From the NCBI GenBank assembly GCA_023396415.1, contig JAEWWJ010000033.1, positions 1-30,898 of the forward strand: DNA of 30,898 nucleotides, read 5' to 3'. The notes under the pieces are model-generated. The model saw only the letters and a program-made list of their open reading frames with translations. It was not told the origin of the DNA and ran no database searches. Shown one piece after another: positions 23,903-30,898 of this stretch (within the stretch, counting starts at the first letter, position 1; every line of letters begins with the position of its first letter). The position numbers were made by a program, and so were the translations under genes. Origin of the DNA: Bacteroidota bacterium. Its GTDB lineage: Bacteria > Bacteroidota > Bacteroidia > Bacteroidales > F082.

Positions 23903-24993
23903 TGACAGAATTTAAACTGCATGTTGATGCAGATGCTCCTGAAGAAAACAGTGAGTTGTTTGAACATTTCCGCATTGTTGCCGACAAAGGTCAGAGCTTG
24001 CTTCGGGTTGATAAATTTTTACTTCACAGGATCGAAAATGTTTCGCGCAACCGCATCCAGTCGAGTGCCAAAGCCGGAAATATTCTGGTAAACGACAAGG
24101 TGGTAAAATCCAATTACAAGGTAAAACCCAACGATGTTGTTACAGTTGTTTTCAGTTTTCCGCCACGAGAGGTAGAAATAACACCGGAAGACATTCCTTT
24201 AAATATTGTTTATGAAGACGAGCATTTGTTGATTTTAAACAAACAACACAACCTTGTGGTGCATCCCGGACATGGCAACTACTCCGGCACATTGCTCAAC
24301 GCTTTGGCCCATCATTTTGCAAAATCAGAGAAAAAAGAGGTGGAAAATTCGTTTGGATACTTGGTTCACCGCATTGATAAAGACACTACCGGCTTGATGA
24401 TTGTTGCTAAAAACGAGTTGGCACAATCGGTGTTGGCGCGTCAATTTTTTAATCATACCATCGAGCGGCGCTACCAAGCTTTGGCCTGGGGTAGCCCCGA
24501 AAATGACGAAGGAACCATTGAAGGACACATCGGACGAAGCGTTAAAGATCGAAAAGTGATGGGCGTCTATCCCGACGGTTCCAGTGGAAAAGAAGCCATA
24601 ACCCATTACAAAGTATTGTACCGTTTTGGTTATGTCACCTTGGTAGAATGTAAATTAGAAACCGGACGCACCCACCAGATCAGGGCGCATTTTAAACATA
24701 TCGGACATCCGCTTTTTAACGACAGTTGGTATGGTGGCAATTCTATCATCAAAGGGACCACATTTACCAAATACAAACAGTTCATCGAAAACTGCTTCAA
24801 CATCATGCCACGTCATGCCCTGCACGCCAAATCGTTGGGTTTCGTTCATCCGGTGAGCGGAAAATTCATGCACTTTGATTCGAAGCTTCCTGATGATATG
24901 CAGCAATTGCTACAAAAATGGGAGAAATACACCCACGCACGAACCGAATATGATCTTGACGAAACAACCGAACAAGATCTAGCCGAAGAATAG
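23902..24993 (+). CDS. rluD: RluD-family 23S rRNA pseudouridine synthase
   Basis: Isomerises uridines in 23S rRNA (helix 69 for E. coli RluD; the exact site here is inferred from family). The 363-residue protein has an N-terminal S4 RNA-binding domain (LLRVDKFLLHRIENVSRNRIQ, about residues 30-90). The RluA/RluD catalytic domain has the catalytic Asp in HRIDKDTTGLMIVAK, and ETGRTHQIRAHFKHIGHPLFND. The C-terminus is acidic. The ATG overlaps the preceding stop by one base (TAATG), indicating translational coupling with the T9SS protein gene. Confidence 0.93.
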   Translation: MTEFKLHVDADAPEENSELFEHFRIVADKGQSLLRVDKFLLHRIENVSRNRIQSSAKAGNILVNDKVVKSNYKVKPNDVVTVVFSFPPREVEITPEDIPLNIVYEDEHLLILNKQHNLVVHPGHGNYSGTLLNALAHHFAKSEKKEVENSFGYLVHRIDKDTTGLMIVAKNELAQSVLARQFFNHTIERRYQALAWGSPENDEGTIEGHIGRSVKDRKVMGVYPDGSSGKEAITHYKVLYRFGYVTLVECKLETGRTHQIRAHFKHIGHPLFNDSWYGGNSIIKGTTFTKYKQFIENCFNIMPRHALHAKSLGFVHPVSGKFMHFDSKLPDDMQQLLQKWEKYTHARTEYDLDETTEQDLAEE

Positions 24994-25006
24994 GACTTCA
25001 AGTAGA

Positions 25007-25068
25007 AGATCAATTCTAACACTTTCAATGGTAATGATATAGAAAATAAAACTGTTAGAATAAGATCT
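25007..25068. terminator. Long-loop inverted repeat between convergent rluD and protease
   Basis: AGATC and ATTCTAACA (25007-25021) are matched by TGTTAGAAT and GATCT (25053-25068), leaving a 31-base loop and a small internal mismatch. It fills the gap between two converging genes and may form the shared 3' end. No T tract is present, so assignment is tentative. Confidence 0.35.
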
Positions 25069-26944
25069 AACGGAGGATGATGAATTTGAGGTTTTTCTCT
25101 ACCTTTCTATCTACGATTTTAATAACATATGCACCATTAGTCGGTTGCTCGAGCGCAATATGTATGCGAGAACCCAACAGTTCAAACCGAAAAGGCACCG
25201 ACTGACCTTGTGCATTTGCGATTGAAACCTCTACGTTTTCGCTAATTTCAGTTCCAAAAGACAAGTCAAAGCTTCCCGGTGCAGGGTTGGGAAATAGAAA
25301 AGGCTTCACCGAAATATATGCTTTCCTGTTTAAAGTATCAGAAATGGTTTCGTTGGCCACCACCAAACGCACATCAAAATCACCAAAGCGCTCGTACAAC
25401 ACAGGCCCGGGTTCTTCCTCGGTGCTGGTAGCCGGCTTGCCTCCGTCGAAAAACCATTCGTACTTTTGAATTTTACCTGCTGATTTATTTTCAAATTCAA
25501 CAAATTGATTGATAGACACCTCGTTGCGACTGGATAAAAAGTTAGCTTGCACAAACAAAGTATCAGAACCTAAACCTCGCAAGGTTTCAACACCAGTATT
25601 GTTGGGATCGAGCCAGGATGCCAATTGATGGATGGCTTCCGAACCATTTGAACTCCATGCGTAACTCAATTTGCCATAAAAATCGAGACCGTCGGTATTG
25701 TTACAACTCGAGGTACCGCCGGTGAGCATGCCCACAATCAATCCATTGGCATCAAAAAGTGGCGAACCTGAAGACCCTCCCTCAGTAACTCCATGGCCGT
25801 TGGTGGTTGCAGCCCATCCTACGCGCCAGTATTTTCCCTGAAGATTGGAACCGTTAAAGCCATAATCGCTGGAGACTGCGGCTGCTGTGTAGGTCGAGAT
25901 TTTTTTGATGTCGCCATCAGGATGATGAATGCCCACGCCAGAAGCTGAACTTACATTTTTTCGCGACCAGCCATTGTAATAAGGATTGTAAGTTTCTGGA
26001 ACATTTTGGAGCAATTGAAGAAGCTTAAAATCGGAGCCATTTTCGGTTCCTGTTATCGCGCGCGAACGCAAATGGGCACCGGTCATGGATTGTGCGGCAG
26101 GATCGGAGGCAGGTTTTGCACAATCAGGGCTTTCGTAATTAAAAGCAAAAATCCACTGCGCATAATCCGTTTCGGTGGCATTCTCTCCGCAGTGATTGGC
26201 CGTTAAAAAAAGGGGAGACCCGTCATTTTGTGTGTTGTTAATCAACGATCCCGAGCAGTAATACAAACCATTTCCTTGCTTAACCACAACCCGTGCCACC
26301 CCTCTTTTTTGGCGTTGCCAAGCAGCTCCTTCGCTGCAATTAATGTTCACCTCACAGGCTCCGGAAGTTCCGAAACCTTTGGCAGCATCAATCGTTTTAA
26401 TCAAACCCACCTCCGAAAGCTGGAGGTCATAGTCAGTAGCATTAAGCGCGGTTTCAAACTGAAGGATGAGCCGTTCCGCAGGCAACATTCCAACTGCAAA
26501 AGGCCTGTCAATGCTATAATTTGCCTCCGTAAAAGCACCCCAAATCCGATCGCTGGCGGTAGAAATCACAAAAAGTCGTCCTTCTTTTCCCGGTTGAAAC
26601 CTACTGAAATATAAAGCCACTTCTTGCGCATCGGTGATGGATAAATCTAAAACCCAAATTTTCGCACCTGCCATTTCATCTATGATCCAATGGCCATGCG
26701 AAACCGTATTTATTTCGAGAGTCTGAGTGACGCCCACCAATGGAACCCTTGATGGAATCTTATTCTGCCGCTTAAAGCTATTGTCGTTCCAACTAATTTC
26801 GATGGTTTGATGTGGGAGGTCATTATTTATTTGAAGCGGGAATCCACCTGCCGAAACCTGTGCAAATAACTGAAAACATGATAGTTGTATGAATACTGCG
26901 AGAATAACTATCCGAAAGGCAATTGAAATTCTATTTTTTTTCAT
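25067..26944 (-). CDS. Secreted trypsin-fold serine protease (lysyl endopeptidase-like) with PKD and T9SS domains
   Basis: A 625-residue secreted protease. The signal peptide ends LFAQ. A prodomain-like region (about 30-185) precedes the chymotrypsin-fold domain. The triad is H251 in LTANHCGE, D305 in GSDFKLL and S392 in GGSSGSPLFD. Cysteines and the overall layout resemble the lysyl endopeptidase/Achromobacter protease I group, although the P1 specificity cannot be assigned with confidence. Residues about 465-545 form a PKD-like domain (VEFENKSAGKIQKYEWFFDGG, FGDFDVRLVVAN). The C-terminal about 75 residues are a T9SS type A sorting domain (FLFPNPAPGSFDLSF, NGAYVIKIVDRK). It is a single gene with its own promoter region of about 240 bases. 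Confidence 0.9.
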   Translation of the reverse strand: MKKNRISIAFRIVILAVFIQLSCFQLFAQVSAGGFPLQINNDLPHQTIEISWNDNSFKRQNKIPSRVPLVGVTQTLEINTVSHGHWIIDEMAGAKIWVLDLSITDAQEVALYFSRFQPGKEGRLFVISTASDRIWGAFTEANYSIDRPFAVGMLPAERLILQFETALNATDYDLQLSEVGLIKTIDAAKGFGTSGACEVNINCSEGAAWQRQKRGVARVVVKQGNGLYYCSGSLINNTQNDGSPLFLTANHCGENATETDYAQWIFAFNYESPDCAKPASDPAAQSMTGAHLRSRAITGTENGSDFKLLQLLQNVPETYNPYYNGWSRKNVSSASGVGIHHPDGDIKKISTYTAAAVSSDYGFNGSNLQGKYWRVGWAATTNGHGVTEGGSSGSPLFDANGLIVGMLTGGTSSCNNTDGLDFYGKLSYAWSSNGSEAIHQLASWLDPNNTGVETLRGLGSDTLFVQANFLSSRNEVSINQFVEFENKSAGKIQKYEWFFDGGKPATSTEEEPGPVLYERFGDFDVRLVVANETISDTLNRKAYISVKPFLFPNPAPGSFDLSFGTEISENVEVSIANAQGQSVPFRFELLGSRIHIALEQPTNGAYVIKIVDRKVEKNLKFIILR

Positions 26945-27183
26945 TGTAAAAGTTTCAAGCCATAAAAATACACATTGTTTTTGAGCCTGAAAGGATGAAG
27001 CACAAGAAGGTAAATCCTAGTTTTAAAGTGCAGATGATGTTAATTTTAAATTCTTTTCAACAAAAACCTATGTGAATGCTGTAATGCCCTGAGAAATGTC
27101 GTAATACAACTCACCTACAATCGGCATCCATGAATTGATGAAGATTCAAGTTTAAAATTTGATTCTTGAAATGAAAAGACAAA
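26945..27183. other. Intergenic region between protease and hypF
   Basis: No gene is seen in these 239 bases. They should hold the protease promoter (minus strand) and the end of the hypF transcript. A weak inverted repeat TTCAAG...CTTGAA lies near 27148-27172. No TAnnTTTG box is evident on the minus strand at the usual distance from 26944. Confidence 0.4.
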
Positions 27184-29433
27184 TCATTCAATTTGACCTC
27201 GTTTTGCTGCCACAGCCAATTGCCCAAGGGCGATTCCACCATCATTGGTAGGTACATTTTCGTGAGCAAAGACCTCAAAACCTTGTTCTTGAAGCATGAT
27301 GATGCTGTTGCTTAACAAATAACGATTTTGAAAACTCCCGCCCGATAGCACAACTTTTTTCAATCCACTTTCTTGACTAAGTTTTTTTACGACTTTCAAA
27401 ATGATAGCAAGCAGGGTATTATGAAACTTAGCTGAAATGATAGAAACAGGAACTTGATTGCTTAAATCCTTCATTATGAGATAAAATAGTTTCATAAAAA
27501 CAATTCTTTTATCCTCAATTTCAAACAAATATTTCGATTTGCACCCCACCTCAAGCGCACTTTCAAGGAGCATTGGAGCTTCGGCATGAAAAGTGGCTTG
27601 CGTGCAAAGTCCGGTAAGAGCTGCAACGGCATCAAATAGACGACCTGCCCCACTACTCAGCGGACAATTAATACCCAATCGAATGGCTTGTAGCAGCAAA
27701 TTCAACCTTTCAGAAGGAATTTCTTTTAAAAACGCTTGTTTTTGGAAAGGGAAATCACCTCCAAAATATTGAAAGAGGTAAGAAACCGCAGTACGCCAAG
27801 GCTCTTCAGTGGCCTTATCGCCACCCGGCAACGGAACGGGATCGAAATAATACTTTCTTTCATAATCCATCAAATCACAAACAAAAAACTCGCCTCCCCA
27901 AATGGTGCCGTCATCGCCTAAACCGGTTCCATCTAATGCAACTCCGATCACTTTTTCGTCCAGACCATGCTCGGCCATGCAAGCAGCGAGATGGGCGTGA
28001 TGGTGCTGAATGTAAATCAAAGGAAGATTCATTTTTTGCGCAAAGCGCGTTGAAAGGTAGTCGGGATGAAGGTCGCACGCCACCCAACGGGCTTTAAAAC
28101 GGAACAAGGCTGAAAACCGCTCAAAGGCTTCTTCGTAAAAAGCCAGCGTTTCTGTGTTCTTTAAATCGCCGATATGTTGACTCAAAATAGCATTGTTGCC
28201 CTTGCCGATAGCAAAACAGTTTACCAACTCAGCACCGGCTGCAAAAACACCTTCAACTTGTAGGTTCAGCGCAATGGGTGCTGGCGCAAACCCTCTGGAG
28301 CGACGCAAGGCTCGCATGACACCGGCAGCTTCCATCGTTACTGAATCATCGGCGCGGTTGTGTATTTTTCGGTTATATGTTACCACAACATCAGCAATAG
28401 AAGTGAGGTTTTTGAGGGCCTGCTCATCCTCAATAATCACAGGCTCGTCGGAAACATTGCCACTCGTAAGCACAATGGCCGGAGTTTTTAAATGTTTAAA
28501 CAACTGATGATGAAGGGGCATATAGGGGAAAACGATTCCTGTGGTGTTCATCCGATTCGACACCGAGGGGGCCAGAGCTGTTAGATTTTGCAACAAAACA
28601 ATTGGTCGTTGCCACGAGTGCAGAGCTTCGTATTCAACAGCATTCACTTTAAAATGGCGTTCAAGGTGTGTTGTTGAAGCCATCATCACGGCCATGGGCT
28701 TGCCTTCACGGTTTTTGTTGTGGCGTAGGCGCTTAACGGCTTCATTATTGGTGGCATCACAAACAAGATGGTAGCCGCCCAATCCTTTAAGTGCAATAAT
28801 TTTACCTTCGTCAATCATTGTGCTGATGGCCGATGGCAGCGCTTCAACATCCATTTCGACACCTGAAATAAAATATTGAGGACCGCAAACGTTGCAGGCC
28901 ACCGGCTGGGCATGAAAGCGACGATTGAACACATCGCCATACTCTGTTTTACAAGTTTCGCACAAAACGAAAGGCTGCATGGTGGTTTGAAACCGATCAT
29001 ACGGCAAGGCTTTAATGATCGTAAAACGCGGGCCGCAATGGGTGCAATTGGTAAAAGCATAGCCCAATCGGTGCGGCTGTCGTTCCATATCGGATAGACA
29101 ATCATCGCATACAGCGATGTCGGGACTAACCTCTGTTACCTCATTGTTGAGACTGTCACTTTTTCTGATATCGAAAGAAGAAAAATTCTGAAACTCAGCG
29201 GCAATTATCTCAACCGAGCGAAGGTGCGCCGCGGCAGGCAGCTGTGTTTTGATCGCAAAAATAAAAGCCTCCAAATCAAACAGTTTGCCCTCGGCATGGA
29301 CAATAACCCCCAAATTATCGTTGGCCACCCAACCTTTGATGGCATGTGAAACCGCAATCCGGTAAACAAATGGACGGAAACCGACACCTTGAACCAAACC
29401 TGTAATCCTAATTTTTTGTGCTATCAACGGCAT
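27184..29433 (-). CDS. hypF: [NiFe] hydrogenase maturation carbamoyltransferase HypF
   Basis: HypF turns carbamoyl phosphate and ATP into a carbamoyl-adenylate. It then passes the carbamoyl to HypE to make the CN ligands of [NiFe] hydrogenase. The 749-residue protein has every domain in order. The acylphosphatase domain comes first (GLVQGVGFRPFVYR, 1-90). Four CxxC pairs bind two zincs (CDDC, CTHC, CETC, CNVC, about 108-185). Next are a YrdC-like domain (ALKGLGGYHLVCDA) and the Kae1-like carbamoyl transferase domain (HHHAHLAACMAEHG, GVALDGTGLGDDGTIWGGEF, LSGGSFQN). It is the same length as E. coli HypF. No other hyp or hydrogenase gene lies in the window: the gene is flanked by a protease and a MutS-like gene. 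Confidence 0.96.
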   Translation of the reverse strand: MPLIAQKIRITGLVQGVGFRPFVYRIAVSHAIKGWVANDNLGVIVHAEGKLFDLEAFIFAIKTQLPAAAHLRSVEIIAAEFQNFSSFDIRKSDSLNNEVTEVSPDIAVCDDCLSDMERQPHRLGYAFTNCTHCGPRFTIIKALPYDRFQTTMQPFVLCETCKTEYGDVFNRRFHAQPVACNVCGPQYFISGVEMDVEALPSAISTMIDEGKIIALKGLGGYHLVCDATNNEAVKRLRHNKNREGKPMAVMMASTTHLERHFKVNAVEYEALHSWQRPIVLLQNLTALAPSVSNRMNTTGIVFPYMPLHHQLFKHLKTPAIVLTSGNVSDEPVIIEDEQALKNLTSIADVVVTYNRKIHNRADDSVTMEAAGVMRALRRSRGFAPAPIALNLQVEGVFAAGAELVNCFAIGKGNNAILSQHIGDLKNTETLAFYEEAFERFSALFRFKARWVACDLHPDYLSTRFAQKMNLPLIYIQHHHAHLAACMAEHGLDEKVIGVALDGTGLGDDGTIWGGEFFVCDLMDYERKYYFDPVPLPGGDKATEEPWRTAVSYLFQYFGGDFPFQKQAFLKEIPSERLNLLLQAIRLGINCPLSSGAGRLFDAVAALTGLCTQATFHAEAPMLLESALEVGCKSKYLFEIEDKRIVFMKLFYLIMKDLSNQVPVSIISAKFHNTLLAIILKVVKKLSQESGLKKVVLSGGSFQNRYLLSNSIIMLQEQGFEVFAHENVPTNDGGIALGQLAVAAKRGQIE

Positions 29434-29693
29434 TGATCTGTTCTATTGTCTGAAATAGTGAGCTTTAGGCGATCCAGTTTTTGGCATTTTTTGCCTGCAG
29501 GAGCGCTTTTTTCATTTCGCTAAAATAAGTTGTTTTGGCTTTGAGCGTTTTCCAAATCTCAGCTTTTGCATTCTTTCTTTGTGTTTTCTATTTTTCGGCC
29601 ACTGTCACACCGACTTACTTAACAATATTTGAGAAGGTTTATAAGGGTTAGAAAGTGTGAATCGCCTATCTTTGAAAATTCAAACATTATAGC
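29434..29693. promoter_or_regulatory. Divergent promoter region between hypF and mutS-like gene
   Basis: 260 bases without a gene, AT-rich with T-runs. Transcripts leave in both directions, so promoters for both are expected. On the plus strand the box at 29667 is the only exact -7 match. None is seen for hypF. Confidence 0.4.
29667..29674 (+). promoter_or_regulatory. Candidate -7 box for the MutS-like gene
   Basis: TATCTTTG matches TAnnTTTG exactly, 19 bases before the ATG at 29694, which gives a short leader. A convincing -33 TTTG is missing. Confidence 0.45.
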
Positions 29694-30898
29694 ATGGAAG
29701 CAAAGACCAATAAGCCATCCGTTCAGCTTATTTATCAACATAAAATCAGTTTACTCAATGACCTTTTGCACCACCTCAACAAGCAAATCAGGTTATTTTC
29801 AGTGATGCGTTTGATCGCTTTTGTACTTACGATTGTATTTATCAGTCTTTTTGCGACAAAAACAACATCTATTTACCTTCTTGCCTCCGTTTTGTCATTG
29901 GTATCGATGATTTTTTTGATTCTTAATCATCAAAAAATTTATAAAAAACGCGATTACAATGCCATTTTACTTCGGTTGCAACAAAACGAACTGAATGTTT
30001 TAAAAGGAGATGAAAATATGTATGCAAATGGAAGTCATTACGCTTCGCGATTACCATTTGCCGATGATCTTGATTTGTTTGGAGCGCATTCTATTTACCA
30101 AAACATCAACCGTTGTTCTACCTCTTTCGGCAAAGATTTGCTGGCAGATGCATTCATATTGACAGCGTTAACCCCTCATCGGATTCAGCTTTTACAAGAT
30201 GCCGTAAAGGAACTTTCAAACGATCTCGATTTCAACCAAGCTATTGCTGCTCAATTGTTGGGCACATATGAATCGTCACATCATCAGGAGCCTTATACGC
30301 CCGAAAACTTTGTGAAACTTTTTGACGCTCCTTGGTACCGTTGGGCAAGTTTTTTGTTGCCCGTGTTGGTCATTTCGAGCTTTATTTATTTTATATTTAC
30401 TGGTGCAGTTGGTATTTTTCTTTTGTTGGGAAGCGCTTCTATGTTGTTGGCCTTTAGTCAAAACAAAAAAATACTATTGCTTTCAGAGGAAGTAAGCGGC
30501 ATCGGCAGCTCCTTAAAAGCCTACAACTCTATTTTGAAGAAGTTTTCACAGCGAGACAATAAAGCCAAAATTTTGACCGAAATGGCAATGGTTGCCAATA
30601 ACGCCGGCAGCGCTTTGCTCGACCTTGCCACCATTTCGGAGTGGTTCGACCGCCGCTCCAACCTTCTGCTCTACTCCATTGGAAATGTGTTCTTTGCCTA
30701 TGATTTTCATCTTGTATTGCGGTATGAAAAATGGAAAAGCAACCACCTCCATCAAATGCCCGAATGGCTACAAACCACCGGCAGACTCGAAATGCTGATT
30801 AGTTTGGCTATTTTTAGTCACAACCACCCCCAATTTACACTTCCCGTCCTGAGCGAGCAAACCATCATCAAAGCCAAAGCTTTAGGACATCCTTTGAT
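29694..30898 (+). CDS. Membrane-anchored MutS-family ATPase, N-terminal part (runs off the window)
   Basis: An open frame from ATG 29694 to the window end (401 codons so far, no stop). The N-terminal part has two membrane helices (around FVLTIVFISLFATK and LASVLSLVSMIFLILN). Further hydrophobic helices lie in the middle (SFLLPVLVISSFIYFIF, GIFLLLGSASMLLAF). DLDLFGAHSIYQNINRCSTSFGK around residue 127 matches the MutS core signature. The ATPase domain, with the Walker motifs, should lie beyond the end. This resembles the group of membrane-linked MutS-related proteins seen in Bacteroidota. They lack the mismatch-recognition domain and have no known role; they are not the mismatch-repair MutS itself. 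It is divergent from hypF. Confidence 0.82.
   Translation, partial: MEAKTNKPSVQLIYQHKISLLNDLLHHLNKQIRLFSVMRLIAFVLTIVFISLFATKTTSIYLLASVLSLVSMIFLILNHQKIYKKRDYNAILLRLQQNELNVLKGDENMYANGSHYASRLPFADDLDLFGAHSIYQNINRCSTSFGKDLLADAFILTALTPHRIQLLQDAVKELSNDLDFNQAIAAQLLGTYESSHHQEPYTPENFVKLFDAPWYRWASFLLPVLVISSFIYFIFTGAVGIFLLLGSASMLLAFSQNKKILLLSEEVSGIGSSLKAYNSILKKFSQRDNKAKILTEMAMVANNAGSALLDLATISEWFDRRSNLLLYSIGNVFFAYDFHLVLRYEKWKSNHLHQMPEWLQTTGRLEMLISLAIFSHNHPQFTLPVLSEQTIIKAKALGHPL

Noticed and set aside
27184..29433. A hydrogenase maturation operon
   Set aside because: Only hypF is present; both neighbours are unrelated.
1..30898. Mobile element, prophage, CRISPR array or defence system
   Set aside because: No transposase, integrase, direct-repeat array, phage gene or defence domain was recognised anywhere in the window.
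29694..30898. Canonical mismatch-repair MutS
   Set aside because: The N-terminal mismatch-recognition domain is replaced by membrane helices.

Overview
The window looks like chromosomal DNA from a member of the Bacteroidota, probably an uncultured or anaerobic relative of the Bacteroidia. The signs are two proteins with C-terminal type IX secretion (T9SS) sorting domains, TAnnTTTG-type promoter boxes with no obvious Shine-Dalgarno sequences, many lipoprotein or Sec signal peptides, a GLPGLI-like domain, the TGS-fused nucleoside kinase typical of the phylum, and a membrane-anchored MutS-like protein. No insertion sequence, phage, tRNA, rRNA or CRISPR array was seen, so this is mostly a housekeeping and secretory stretch of moderate GC.

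Layout. 1-508 is non-coding. 524-4503 carries tilS and a dsbD-like reductase gene with a duplicated N-terminal domain, closed by a strong intrinsic terminator. 4633-7454 is a two-gene unit: a 49-residue YqaE/Pmp3 proteolipid overlaps by ATGA a secreted clan GH-A-like glycoside hydrolase with a discoidin-like front and a dockerin-like tail. 7620-9713 is an S9 peptidase lipoprotein, followed by a bidirectional terminator. On the minus strand, 12930-9917 is a tight two-gene operon of a PNGase F-like amidase and a GH29 alpha-fucosidase, which suggests N-glycoprotein deglycosylation. After a 575-bp intergenic region comes the nucleoside kinase (13506-15179). It is followed by a TPR sensor histidine kinase (15324-17324) whose single reading frame is broken by two in-frame TAA codons. 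A predicted outer-membrane barrel and a 42-residue lipoprotein lie on the minus strand.

18512-19807 holds ung and an rdgB-like gene. The latter overlaps tail to tail with the D-Ala-D-Ala ligase gene (minus strand). Divergent from the ligase gene is a tightly overlapping operon of a PASTA protein, a T9SS-sorted protein and an RluD-type pseudouridine synthase (20959-24993). A trypsin-fold secreted protease with PKD-like and T9SS domains (26944-25067) and a full-length hypF (29433-27184) are on the minus strand. The window ends inside a membrane-anchored MutS-family gene that starts at 29694.

The most notable points are the doubly interrupted kinase gene, the PNGase/fucosidase operon with its unusual N-terminal domain and apparent loss of one catalytic acid, the ATGA-coupled Pmp3/glycosidase pair, the doubled redox domain of DsbD, and hypF with no hydrogenase genes in view. 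I saw nothing that clearly amounts to a new multi-gene system.
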